From contig NZ_BORP01000003.1 in NCBI RefSeq assembly GCF_018333235.1, positions 1 through 64,000 of the forward strand: a DNA stretch of 64,000 bases. The letters are read 5' to 3'. The position numbers and the translations under genes were made by a program. Source of the stretch: Ornithinibacillus bavariensis (GTDB lineage: Bacteria > Bacillota > Bacilli > Bacillales > Amphibacillaceae). Below are positions 1 to 8,104 of this stretch, piece by piece; the stretch's first letter is position 1; the number at the start of each line of letters is the position of its first letter. The notes below the pieces were generated by a model, which did no database searches, was not told the DNA's origin, and saw nothing but the letters and a program-made list of their open reading frames with translations.

Positions 1-358
<358 letters not shown>

Positions 359-479
359 AAGTTTGTTTATCATAATTGAACGAGTCAATTACATTCTTAG
401 CTACTAAAAGCACGCTAGCTTTTAGATTATTAATAGAAAAAACAGGGTATGTTTTTTCCTTACATACTGGTTGTTTTGT

Positions 480-510
480 TCAGTTTTCAAGGAGCAAATA
501 ATTCATTGTC
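480..510 (-). promoter_or_regulatory. rRNA leader antitermination (boxA-like) element
   Basis: On the minus strand the 16S leader contains GCTCCTTGAAAACTGAACAA, the conserved leader motif seen just before 16S genes of Bacillaceae and associated with Nus-factor antitermination. It lies between the rrn promoter and the 16S start. The role is inferred from the family motif. Confidence 0.65.
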
Positions 511-532
511 TTTTGTTTGCGACAACTTTTAT

Positions 533-561
533 AGTTTATCACATCGTAAATATGATGTCAA
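533..561 (-). promoter_or_regulatory. rRNA operon promoter (sigma-A)
   Basis: The minus strand reads TTGACA (556-561), a 17-base spacer, then TAAACT (533-538), about 180 bases upstream of the 16S start. The -35 box is a perfect consensus and the spacing is ideal. It lies between tRNA-Ile and the 16S gene, so the rRNA genes have a promoter separate from the tRNA operon promoter at 2277-2305. Confidence 0.8.
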
Positions 562-587
562 TAACTTTTTTCATCTTTTTTAGATGA

Positions 588-661
<74 letters not shown>

Positions 662-669
662 ATAATTAT

Positions 670-743
670 TGGAGCGGGTGAAGGGAATCGAACCCTCGAC
701 ATCAGCTTGGAAGGCTGGAGTTTTACCATTAAACTACACCCGC
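670..743 (-). tRNA. tRNA-Gly (TCC)
   Basis: A cloverleaf with a GCGGGTG/CACCCGC acceptor stem and anticodon TCC in the loop CTTCCAA. The 3' CCA is encoded. Confidence 0.97.
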
Positions 744-793
744 ATAAAAATCAAGATATTAATCTACTTATTGAAGTATCAACTTTTTAGCAC

Positions 794-870
794 TGGTCGG
801 GAAGACAGGATTTGAACCTGCGACCCCATGGTCCCAAACCATGTGCTCTACCAAGCTGAGCTACTTCCCG
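794..870 (-). tRNA. tRNA-Pro (TGG)
   Basis: A cloverleaf with a CGGGAAG/CTTCCCG acceptor stem and anticodon TGG in the loop TTTGGGA. The 3' CCA is encoded. It would be charged by the ProS encoded at 61368-62804. Confidence 0.97.
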
Positions 871-877
871 AGACATA

Positions 878-954
878 TGGCGCGCCCGAGAGGAGTCGAA
901 CCCCTAACCTTTTGATCCGTAGTCAAACGCTCTATCCAATTGAGCTACGGGCGC
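878..954 (-). tRNA. tRNA-Arg (ACG)
   Basis: A cloverleaf with a GCGCCCG/CGGGCGC acceptor stem and anticodon ACG (loop CTACGGA), the form converted to inosine by TadA. The 3' CCA is encoded. Confidence 0.97.
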
Positions 955-1031
955 AAAAAGCGACGTATTTAAATATAACACATCAGCTAAACTAAAGCAA
1001 GAGTTTTTTGTTCCAATTATCCGGAACTAAG

Positions 1032-1115
<84 letters not shown>

Positions 1116-1142
1116 ATAAAGAATACAACGTATTACATTAAT

Positions 1143-1227
1143 TGGTGCGGGTGAAGGGAGTCGAACCCCCACATCCGAAGATACTAGATCCTAAGTCTAG
1201 CGCGTCTGCCAATTCCGCCACACCCGC
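1143..1227 (-). tRNA. tRNA-Leu (TAG)
   Basis: A class II tRNA with a long variable arm, anticodon TAG (loop CTTAGGA) and an encoded 3' CCA. It sits beside tRNA-Leu(GAG), an order like the B. subtilis trnS cluster. Confidence 0.97.
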
Positions 1228-1236
1228 ATTATCTAA

Positions 1237-1312
1237 TGGTGAGCCATGCAGGATTCGAACCTGCGACCCTCTGATTAAAAGTCAGATGCTCTACCGACTG
1301 AGCTAATGGCTC
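1237..1312 (-). tRNA. tRNA-Lys (TTT)
   Basis: A cloverleaf with a GAGCCAT/ATGGCTC acceptor stem, anticodon TTT and an encoded 3' CCA. Its first 25 bases plus 38 bases of upstream sequence are repeated exactly at 1440-1502, next to a conserved hairpin repeat. Confidence 0.97.
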
Positions 1313-1350
1313 ATGATTGTTAGCGATACTAATTTCACATGATAGTTCAT
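1288..1350 (-). repeat. 63-bp direct repeat, copy 1 (tRNA-Lys 5' end plus leader)
   Basis: This segment covers the first 25 nucleotides of tRNA-Lys, from the 5' end to GGTAGAGC of the D arm, plus 38 bp upstream. It is identical to 1440-1502. The intact tRNA gene uses this copy. Confidence 0.9.
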
Positions 1351-1356
1351 CAAGAT

Positions 1357-1439
1357 GACCCCTGCATCTACAAGTATATCCAAAGAAGTTACATGCTTCG
1401 GGGTTACTCGTAGCAGATTCGGTGGAAGTAATGCTCGTT
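1357..1439 (-). repeat. Hairpin repeat fused to tRNA fragment, copy A
   Basis: An approximately 83-bp non-coding repeat sharing long conserved blocks with 2144-2226 (ACTCGTAGC, GATTCGGT, AAGTAATGCTCGTTGCTC and the outer GACCCCTGCATC). On the minus strand, ACCCC near one end can pair with GGGGT at the other, with GCAT/ATGC inside, so the unit can fold as a hairpin. It directly follows a tRNA-Lys 5' fragment. Confidence 0.75.
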
Positions 1440-1502
1440 GCTCTACCGACTGAGCTAATGGCTCATGATTGTTAGCGATACTAATTTCACATGATAGTTC
1501 AT
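1440..1502 (-). pseudogene. tRNA-Lys 5' fragment (63-bp direct repeat, copy 2)
   Basis: Bases 1440-1464 reproduce the first 25 nucleotides of tRNA-Lys and then switch to unrelated repeat sequence at the end of the D arm. Bases 1465-1502 repeat the leader. There is no anticodon or T arm, so it cannot be a functional tRNA. It is transcribed ahead of the real tRNA-Lys within the operon. Confidence 0.85.
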
Positions 1503-1615
1503 GGAGGTTTACCAGCGAAAGTGCTCGTCGCTGAAGATAACTCGAAGTAGCAATGCTCCTCGCAAGCCTGTACATAGCTGCTCATTCAAAAATGATAACG
1601 GCTAGCTAATGGCTC
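1503..1615 (-). repeat. Diverged third repeat with short tRNA-Lys 5' remnant
   Basis: This stretch contains CAGCGA...TCGCTG hairpin arms (about 1514-1533) and a block related to copies A and B (ACTCGAAGTAGCAATGCTC against ACTCGTAGC...AAGTAATGCTC). It ends in a 12-base remnant of the tRNA-Lys 5' end (1604-1615). It looks like an older, decayed version of the arrangement at 1357-1502. Confidence 0.5.
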
Positions 1616-1651
1616 ATTTATAGTTTGTTAATCTTCTCACAAACAAAAAAT

Positions 1652-1726
1652 TGGCTGGGCTACTAGGATTCGAACCTAGGAATGACGGGACCAAAACCCG
1701 TTGCCTTACCGCTTGGCTATAGCCCA
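1652..1726 (-). tRNA. tRNA-Gln (TTG)
   Basis: A cloverleaf with a TGGGCTA/TAGCCCA acceptor stem, anticodon TTG (loop TTTTGGT) and an encoded 3' CCA. Confidence 0.97.
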
Positions 1727-1737
1727 ACAAATTTAAA

Positions 1738-1814
1738 TGGCGGTCCGGACGGGACTCGAACCCGCGACCTCCTGCGTGACAGGCAGGCATTCTAACCAAC
1801 TGAACTACCGGACC
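1738..1814 (-). tRNA. tRNA-Asp (GTC)
   Basis: A cloverleaf with a GGTCCGG/CCGGACC acceptor stem, anticodon GTC (loop CTGTCAC) and an encoded 3' CCA. Confidence 0.97.
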
Positions 1815-1840
1815 TTTGCTATTTAATTTTTTTAAAAAAA

Positions 1841-1912
1841 TGACCCGTACGGGATTCGAACCCGTGTTACCGCCGTGAAAGGGCGGTGTCTTAACCGCTT
1901 GACCAACGGGCC
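1841..1912 (-). tRNA. tRNA-Glu (TTC)
   Basis: A cloverleaf with a GGCCCGT/ACGGGTC acceptor stem and anticodon TTC (loop CTTTCAC). The 3' CCA is not encoded. Confidence 0.96.
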
Positions 1913-1921
1913 ATAACAGAA

Positions 1922-2012
1922 TGGCGGAGAAGGAGGGATTTGAACCCTCGCGCCGGTTACCCGACCTACACCCTTAGCAGGGGCGCCTCTTCAGCCACTT
2001 GAGTACTTCTCC
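1922..2012 (-). tRNA. tRNA-Ser (GCT)
   Basis: A class II tRNA with a long variable arm, a GGAGAAG/CTTCTCC acceptor stem, anticodon GCT (loop CTGCTAA) and an encoded 3' CCA. Confidence 0.97.
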
Positions 2013-2015
2013 ATT

Positions 2016-2090
2016 TGGCTCCACAGGTAGGATTCGAACCTACGACCGATCGGTTAACAGCCGATTGCTCTACCACTGAGCTACTGTGGA
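2016..2090 (-). tRNA. tRNA-Asn (GTT)
   Basis: A cloverleaf with a TCCACAG/CTGTGGA acceptor stem, anticodon GTT (loop CTGTTAA) and an encoded 3' CCA. It is the first complete tRNA of the operon. A fragment of its 5' end lies at 2227-2250, between it and the promoter. Confidence 0.97.
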
Positions 2091-2143
2091 ATAATTAAGA
2101 TTTAATAATCAACTGAGTTATTGCGTGTTAATTCAATAATGTT

Positions 2144-2226
2144 GACCCCTGCATCTTCAAGTTCAGGCAAAGATGTCTATTGCTTCGGGGTTACTCGTAG
2201 CGGATTCGGTAGAAGTAATGCTCGTT
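2144..2226 (-). repeat. Hairpin repeat fused to tRNA fragment, copy B
   Basis: A second copy of the repeat at 1357-1439. Outer arms (GACCCCTGCATC and CTTCGGGGTTACTCGTAGC) are conserved while the centre differs. On the minus strand ACCCC pairs with GGGGT, and an inner CATCTT/AAGATG stem is possible. It follows a tRNA-Asn 5' fragment at the same D-arm position as copy A follows tRNA-Lys. Confidence 0.75.
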
Positions 2227-2250
2227 GCTCTACCACTGAGCTACTGTGGA
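2227..2250 (-). pseudogene. tRNA-Asn 5' fragment
   Basis: The first 24 nucleotides of tRNA-Asn are duplicated here, ending at GGTAGAGC of the D arm and then running into the hairpin repeat. The fragment is the first tRNA-like sequence after the operon promoter and cannot form a tRNA. Confidence 0.85.
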
Positions 2251-2276
2251 ATAATAATTTTTCAGTGACGAAAAAT

Positions 2277-2305
2277 ATCATACAACAAATTAGAATTGAT
2301 GTCAA
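2277..2305 (-). promoter_or_regulatory. tRNA operon promoter (sigma-A)
   Basis: The minus strand reads TTGACA (2300-2305), a 17-base spacer and TATGAT (2277-2282). It is the only strong promoter seen upstream of the cluster. Transcription would begin near 2270, just ahead of the truncated tRNA-Asn copy. Confidence 0.8.
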
Positions 2306-2488
2306 GATTTTTTTAACTTAACTTCAGATGATTCTTTATCCGTTTCTCTGAAACAAGTTTTTCTTAAGACTTTATATAATTTATCATGCTTAAGGCATTT
2401 CGTCAATCTATTTTCTAGGTCTAAATTTTTAAACTTTTTATCGCTATATCACTTCCTTAATTTCTTAATCTTTCTATCTTTAAGCGAT

Positions 2489-2947
2489 TTATTTCGTTAA
2501 TCTCTTTAACTCTCCCCTACAAATCCCACAACGAAACTTTCTTATATTAACCTTTCTAACTCTATTATAGATATGACCACATTGTTGACATTTGTATTGA
2601 TGCTTTTTTTGATTTAAATTAGAAGGAAGTGGTTTACAGTGTCTTGGAGAACCTGTTTGTTTTAATAGAATTTTAAACTCTTTATCACCATGTTTATATC
2701 CTTTTCCTTCTATATGTAAATGATAGTGACATAGTTCATGCTTTATAATACCTATAAATTCACTGTGTTCCATTTCATAAAAATATTTTGGGTTCAATTC
2801 AATAAGTCTTTCCATTGGCAAATATCTCCCGCCAGTAGTACGAAGACGACTATTAAACACTACCCTATCAACAAAGGGTTTATTAAAGAATTGCAGCGAT
2901 AGTTGGTTTACTAATTCCTCCAGCTCTTTCTCATTTAAAAGTTTCAT
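2489..2947 (-). CDS. SprT-like zinc metalloprotease-fold protein (YdcK type)
   Basis: A 152-residue protein with the SprT-like signature HELCHYH near residues 70-76, which places two zinc-binding His around a Glu. A C-terminal zinc ribbon follows (CQQCG near 119-123, CGIC near 140-143). Family length is about 150 residues. The ATG start follows GAGGGTGA. B. subtilis carries the homologue ydcK at the same place, beside the trnS tRNA cluster and near tex. The function in Bacillus is not established; the fold suggests a zinc-dependent peptidase. The family assignment is secure and the activity is inferred. Confidence 0.88.
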   Translation of the reverse strand: MKLLNEKELEELVNQLSLQFFNKPFVDRVVFNSRLRTTGGRYLPMERLIELNPKYFYEMEHSEFIGIIKHELCHYHLHIEGKGYKHGDKEFKILLKQTGSPRHCKPLPSNLNQKKHQYKCQQCGHIYNRVRKVNIRKFRCGICRGELKRLTK

Positions 2948-3032
2948 TTGCGAAAATCACCCTCGACATTAACTGTTTTACAACCCCTATACCTACTAAT
3001 TACCCATATGGACCAACATTCTACCATGTTAT

Positions 3033-3047
3033 TTAAAATAATTATAA
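3033..3047 (+). promoter_or_regulatory. Candidate PerR box upstream of katA
   Basis: The 15-mer TTAAAATAATTATAA matches the PerR consensus TTATAATNATTATAA at all defined positions but one. It lies 7 bp upstream of the -35 box of the katA promoter. PerR is the peroxide-sensing repressor of vegetative catalase in Bacillus, so the position fits. Confidence 0.7.
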
Positions 3048-3054
3048 TTAAAAA

Positions 3055-3082
3055 TTGATTTTTATGTTTAATCCATTATAAT
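3055..3082 (+). promoter_or_regulatory. katA promoter (sigma-A)
   Basis: TTGATT (3055-3060), a 16-base spacer and TATAAT (3077-3082). The message would have a leader of about 150 bases. This leader contains a strong AAAGGAGG motif near 3114 without an obvious start codon, and a hairpin ATCCT/AGGAT followed by a T run near 3139-3160. Confidence 0.65.
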
Positions 3083-3241
3083 ATAAGTAGTGTGATTGAT
3101 TAAATTACTTTCGAAAGGAGGAGAATCTAGTATATCTTTATCCTTTAGATAGGATTTTTTTAATCAAACTACCTATTTAGTAATCTCACTATAACTATGA
3201 TACTATACTTTATGTATATTAAAACAGGAGGGACATATTCA

Positions 3242-4723
3242 ATGAGTGAAAATAAGAAAAAAATGACCACTGCATTTGGAGCTCCAGTACCAAATGATGA
3301 TGATGTTAAAACAGCAGGTCCAAGAGGTCCGCTATTAATGGAAGACTTCTGGTTCTTAGAGAAGCTTGCACATTTTGACCGTGAAGTTATTCCTGAGCGT
3401 CGTATGCACGCAAAAGGTTCTGGTGCGTACGGAACTTTTACTGTAACTCATGACATTACGAAATATACAAAAGCAGCTATGTTCTCAGAAGTAGGTAAGA
3501 AAACAGATATGTTCTTACGTTTCTCTACTGTTGCTGGTGAGCGTGGAGCAGCTGATGCTGAACGCGACATTCGTGGTACAGCACTTAAATTCTATACAGA
3601 GGAAGGTAACTGGGATTTAGTTGGTAACAACACACCTGTATTCTTCTTCAGAGATCCTAAACGCTTCCCTGATTTAAACCACGTAGTTAAACGTGATCCA
3701 AAAACAAACATGCATAGTGCACAAGCAAACTGGGATTTCTGGACTGGTATACCAGAAGCACTTCACCAAGTAACTATTGTTATGAGTGACCGTGGAATTC
3801 CTGCTACTTACAGACATATGCATTTATTCGGAAGTCATACTTACAGCTTAATTAATGCTGATAACGAACGCGTATGGGTAAAATTCCACTTCCGTACACA
3901 GCAAGGAATTAAAAACCTAACAGACCAAGAAGCAGAAGCTTTAATTGGTAAGGATCGCGAAAGCCACCAAAGAGATCTTTATGAATCAATTGAAAATGGA
4001 GACTTCCCTAAATGGACGCTTTACATTCAAGTAATGACAGAAGAAGAAGCGAAACAAGTACCATACAATCCATTTGATTTAACAAAAGTATGGCCTAAAG
4101 GTGATTTCCCTCTTATCGAGGTTGGTGAGCTTGAGCTTAACCGTAACCCTGAGAACTATTTTGAAGAGGTTGAGCAAGCAGCATTTGCTCCGACTAATAT
4201 TGTTCCTGGCATTGGTTTCTCACCAGATAAAATGCTTCAAGGTCGTCTATTCTCATATGGTGATACACAACGCTATCGTTTAGGTGTAAACCACTGGCAA
4301 ATTCCAGTTAACTACCCTAAAAATGCGAAGAACTTTAACCCATACCATCGTGATGGTGCTATGCGCGTAATTCCTCATGGAAACCAAGTTTCTTACAGCC
4401 CTAACAGTTACGGGGAATGGCAAGATAGCAAAGAACATCAAGAGCCTGCATTACAGCTTGGAGCAGATGTAGATTATTATGATTTCGATAAAGATGATGA
4501 TAAATACTTCGAGCAACCAGGTAACCTATTCCGTTTAATGACTGCTGAAGAACAACAAAGATTGTTCGAAAATACAGCTCGTGCAATGGAAGGTACTACG
4601 AAAGAGGTTCAATTAAGACATATTAATCATTGCTATAAAGCAGACCCAGCTTATGGTGAAGGTGTTGCAAATGCACTTGGAATTTCTATGAGTGAAGTTG
4701 AAGCTGCTAGTGATGTAGAATAA
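3242..4723 (+). CDS. katA: Catalase (heme, small-subunit type)
   Basis: A monofunctional heme catalase that splits hydrogen peroxide into water and oxygen in the cytoplasm. From the ATG at 3242 it is 493 residues, normal for clade 3 enzymes. Visible family motifs are the active-site His in [11 protein letters not shown] (about residue 58), Asn in GNNTPVFF, and the heme-ligand Tyr in [14 protein letters not shown] (about 340). An upstream in-frame ATG at 3197 is rejected because AGGAGGG at 3226-3232 fits the 3242 start. A near-consensus PerR box and a clear promoter precede the gene, which supports peroxide induction. A bidirectional terminator follows. Confidence 0.95.
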   Translation: MSENKKKMTTAFGAPVPNDDDVKTAGPRGPLLMEDFWFLEKLAHFDREVIPERRMHAKGSGAYGTFTVTHDITKYTKAAMFSEVGKKTDMFLRFSTVAGERGAADAERDIRGTALKFYTEEGNWDLVGNNTPVFFFRDPKRFPDLNHVVKRDPKTNMHSAQANWDFWTGIPEALHQVTIVMSDRGIPATYRHMHLFGSHTYSLINADNERVWVKFHFRTQQGIKNLTDQEAEALIGKDRESHQRDLYESIENGDFPKWTLYIQVMTEEEAKQVPYNPFDLTKVWPKGDFPLIEVGELELNRNPENYFEEVEQAAFAPTNIVPGIGFSPDKMLQGRLFSYGDTQRYRLGVNHWQIPVNYPKNAKNFNPYHRDGAMRVIPHGNQVSYSPNSYGEWQDSKEHQEPALQLGADVDYYDFDKDDDKYFEQPGNLFRLMTAEEQQRLFENTARAMEGTTKEVQLRHINHCYKADPAYGEGVANALGISMSEVEAASDVE

Positions 4724-4735
4724 TAATTTCTCATA

Positions 4736-4775
4736 TAAAAAGCACTGCGGAGGTAATACTCCGTAGTGCTTTTTA
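4736..4775. terminator. Bidirectional terminator between katA and tex
   Basis: Arms AAAAAGCACTGCGGAG and CTCCGTAGTGCTTTTT around a short loop. A-runs and T-runs on both sides fit termination of both convergent genes. Confidence 0.85.
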
Positions 4776-4777
4776 GC

Positions 4778-6943
4778 TTATTCCTTAATCATAGATAAAG
4801 CTACTCTACCTTTATTTAAATCAACACTCTCAACCCAAACTGTTACAACATCCCCAACAGAGGCAATATCCATTGGATGCTTCACAAAGGAATTAGACAT
4901 TTTAGAGATATGGACTAAGCCATCTTGTTTCACTCCAACATCAACAAACACACCAAAATCTACTACATTTCTTACCGTTCCTTGGAGTTCCATTCCTGGC
5001 TTTAAGTCTTCTAGTGACAATACATTTTTCTTAAGTAAAGGCTGCGGGTATTCATCACGTGGATCTCTCTCCGGCTTACTAAGAGCTTGAATAATATCTT
5101 CTAGGGTTGGTTCACCAATATTCAATTGAACAGCTGTTTCCTTCTTATCAAGTGTTGCTAGTTTTTCCCCTAATTTATCAGATCCTATATCATTAATCGT
5201 ACAATCTAGCATTTTTAGCAATTTTTCAGTATGACTATAGCTTTCTGGATGAATAGGAGTACGGTCAAGTGGATTATCACCATCAATTATTCTTAAAAAG
5301 CCAATCGCTTGTTCGTACGTCTTAGCTCCAAGGCGAGGAATTTTTTTAAGCTGATTACGATTTGTAAATTTACCATTCTCATTTCGCATCTTCACAACAT
5401 TCCCGGCTACGGTTTTGCTTAAACCAGAAACATACTGTAACAATGATCTTGATGCCGTGTTAACATTAACCCCTACTTGGTTAACCGCTGTTTCCACAAC
5501 AAATGATAATGATTCATTCAATGATTTTTGACTAACATCATGTTGGTACTGACCTACGCCAATTGATTTAGGATCAATTTTTACTAGCTCTGCTAATGGA
5601 TCTTGAACCCTACGTGCGATGGATGCAGCACTTCTTTCTTCAACATGTAATTCTGGAAATTCTTCTCGTGCTAATTCAGAAGCAGAATACACACTCGCAC
5701 CCGCTTCATTAACAATGATGTAAGGAATATCTAGATTGTTTTTAGTGATAACATCTGAGATAAACTGTTCCGTTTCCCTAGATGCGGTGCCATTTCCTAT
5801 TGCGATTAATTCCACGGAATATTTACGAATAAACTCTAATACTAGCTTCTCCGCACCAACTACATCATTTTTTGGTGCTGTAGGATACATAACACCGACT
5901 TGAAGTAGTTTACCGGTTTCGTCGATAGCAGCTAATTTACAGCCTGTTCGATATGCAGGATCAACCCCTAATACAGTTCTTCCTTTTAATGGTGGCTGTA
6001 ATAGCAGATTCTTAAGGTTTGTAGCAAAAACAGATATAGCTTGTTCTTCTGCTTTTTCCGTTAGTCCTGTTCTTATTTCCCGTTCAATGGAAGGTTCAAT
6101 CAAACGTTTGTAACTATCTGCTATAGCGGCCTTCAATATTGCCGAAATCTCTTCAGTAGCTTTCGGTTGAATAATTTTCCTTTCTAAATAGGTAATAATC
6201 GTTTCAACTGGAGGATTAATCGATACCTTCAGTACCTCCTCTTTTTCACCACGATTGAGAGCCAGTATTCGGTGAGATACAATTGACCGTACGGCTTCAC
6301 TATAGTCATAGTACATTTCATAAACACTTTTTTCATCTTTTTCTTTATTTTTGACTTCTGATTGGATTAACCCACGCTTAAAGGTCTCATTCCGAATATA
6401 TTCACGGTATTCCGCTTCATCAGAAATCCACTCTGCAATAATATCATTAGCTCCTGCAAGAACTTCTTCCACCGTAAGTAATTCATGCTCTTCTGATATA
6501 TATTTTTCCGCTTCCTGAGAAACAGCAAACGGATTCTGCTTCCATATTTCTATTGCAAGTGGCTCTAAACCCTTTTCTTTTGCAATTGTTGCTTTCGTTC
6601 TTCTTTTTTGTTTATATGGACGATATAAATCCTCCACCCGTTGAAGCTGAGTGGCTTTACGTATTTCGTCTTCTAATTCCGGTGTAAGCTTTCCTTGTTC
6701 ATCTATTAACCGGATTACCTCTTCTTTTCGCTGTGATAAATTATAAGCGTACTGCCACTTATCCTGAATTGCCTTTATTTGCACTTCATCCAGTCCACCT
6801 GTTACCTCTTTACGGTAACGGGCAATAAATGGAACTGTATTTCCTTCATCCAATAACGCAATAACCTTGTTAACTATATTCGAATGAACTGCGGTTTCTT
6901 TTGCTACCCACTGGGATAATTCTTGTTTTAAATTATCTGACAC
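4778..6943 (-). CDS. tex: Tex-family RNA-binding transcription accessory protein
   Basis: A 721-residue Tex/YdcI protein. Domains in order are an N-terminal helical Tex region, a YqgF/RuvX-like RNase H fold (VLGVDPAYRTGCK near 325), a helix-hairpin-helix segment (KKIPRLGAKTYEQA near 510) and a C-terminal S1 domain (LQGTVRNVVDFGVFVDVG near 650). Family members bind RNA and act in transcription, in some species as part of stress tolerance. The GTG start at 6943 is preceded by AAAGGAGG at an ideal distance. The position between sprT and the sigma-B operon matches B. subtilis. Confidence 0.93.
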   Translation of the reverse strand: MSDNLKQELSQWVAKETAVHSNIVNKVIALLDEGNTVPFIARYRKEVTGGLDEVQIKAIQDKWQYAYNLSQRKEEVIRLIDEQGKLTPELEDEIRKATQLQRVEDLYRPYKQKRRTKATIAKEKGLEPLAIEIWKQNPFAVSQEAEKYISEEHELLTVEEVLAGANDIIAEWISDEAEYREYIRNETFKRGLIQSEVKNKEKDEKSVYEMYYDYSEAVRSIVSHRILALNRGEKEEVLKVSINPPVETIITYLERKIIQPKATEEISAILKAAIADSYKRLIEPSIEREIRTGLTEKAEEQAISVFATNLKNLLLQPPLKGRTVLGVDPAYRTGCKLAAIDETGKLLQVGVMYPTAPKNDVVGAEKLVLEFIRKYSVELIAIGNGTASRETEQFISDVITKNNLDIPYIIVNEAGASVYSASELAREEFPELHVEERSAASIARRVQDPLAELVKIDPKSIGVGQYQHDVSQKSLNESLSFVVETAVNQVGVNVNTASRSLLQYVSGLSKTVAGNVVKMRNENGKFTNRNQLKKIPRLGAKTYEQAIGFLRIIDGDNPLDRTPIHPESYSHTEKLLKMLDCTINDIGSDKLGEKLATLDKKETAVQLNIGEPTLEDIIQALSKPERDPRDEYPQPLLKKNVLSLEDLKPGMELQGTVRNVVDFGVFVDVGVKQDGLVHISKMSNSFVKHPMDIASVGDVVTVWVESVDLNKGRVALSMIKE

Positions 6944-7127
6944 TGTACTTCCTCCTTTACATCTCCCTTATTTTATCAAAATCACGTGTAGAACAACAAA
7001 CATTCTCTTAAATTGAATCGCGATTGGGGCAGAATCATATGTGGTATTACCTAATGAATTTACAATATTAAAATAGGAAGTTTACTAGATTGATGATATA
7101 ATAGCCTAAAAAATAGGGAGGAACAAA

Positions 7128-8036
7128 ATGGAAGTTAAAAAACGAACCCCTTCAAGAGAGTTGCAAATCCTTAATAGTTTATCTTATCGAAGTAATCTTT
7201 CAGAATAGGAAAATTATCACTACCTCAATCTAAAAAAGGGATATGAAGGTGAGTTATTATTCGATCGAGTACTGGATCAACATCTCCACAGTGAATGCCT
7301 CATCATAAAAGATTTACTCCTAACTGTCTACAACACTACTTTTCAAATTGATACGCTGATTATTTTCCCTAATACGATTGAGCTCTTCGAAATTAAAAAT
7401 TATCAGGGTGAATACACCTACGATAAAGACAAATTTTATAAAAATGCCGATTATAAAATAACAAATCCCGAGCATCAAACAGAACGTGCAGAGACCCTCT
7501 TACGTCAATTGCTTCAAAGCCATGGTTTTAGCTCCTCGATCAATGCAACAGTAGTTTTTATCAATCCCGAGTTCACTTTATTTAATGCCCCCACAGACAA
7601 ACCATTCATCCTGCCATCTCAAATCAATACCTTATTAAATAAGTTAAATTCTAATCCATCAAAGTTATCTGCTCAAAACAAAAGACTAGCAGAAAAACTA
7701 ATCGCTCTTCATCAGAAAACCTCTCCACGACAAATACTACCAAAATATAATTATGATCAGCTTCGAAAAGGTATAAGCTGCCATCATTGTAATTCATTTT
7801 CCCTAGTAGCAAAGGGACATTATTGTATCTGTAATAAATGTGGCGGGAGAGAAATATTGTCAAACGCGATTATTCGCAGCACTCGAGAATTAAAACTACT
7901 TTTTCCTGACATGCGGGTTACCACTAGTAACATATTTGATTGGTGCAGTATTATTCCTTCAAAGCAACGAATAAGAAGAATATTAATGAAGCATTTCAAG
8001 CTAATTAGTAACGGACGCTGGTCTTATTTTGAATGA
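7128..8036 (+). pseudogene. NERD-domain protein with in-frame TAG (nonsense-disrupted)
   Basis: An ATG at 7128 with GGGAGG upstream opens a frame that stays open to 8036 except for one TAG at 7206-7208 (codon 27). Without it the product would be 302 residues. After the stop the frame encodes a NERD (nuclease-related) domain, with KGYEGELLFDRV and the PD-(D/E)xK-like pattern IDTLIIF...ELFEIKNYQG near residues 80-100. A C-terminal zinc finger (CHHC...CICNKC) follows near 220-243. No good start codon lies just after the stop. It may be a point-mutated gene, a readthrough gene or a sequencing error. Confidence 0.8.
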
Positions 8037-8076
8037 GAAGAACCTGGTAAGGTAGTTCTTACCAGGTTCTTCTCAT
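8032..8076 (+). terminator. Long hairpin terminator after the NERD gene
   Basis: Arms AATGAGAAGAACCTGGTAAG and CTTACCAGGTTCTTCTCATT form a perfect stem of about 20 bp that overlaps the stop codon. There is no long T run, so efficiency is uncertain. Confidence 0.6.
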
Positions 8077-8104
8077 TGCACGGTATTCGAGAATATAACC
8101 TAAC

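Noticed and set aside
1303-1575. 90-residue open frame on the minus strand across tRNA-Lys and the repeats
   Set aside because: It overlaps tRNA sequence and non-coding repeats, has no ribosome binding site and matches no protein.
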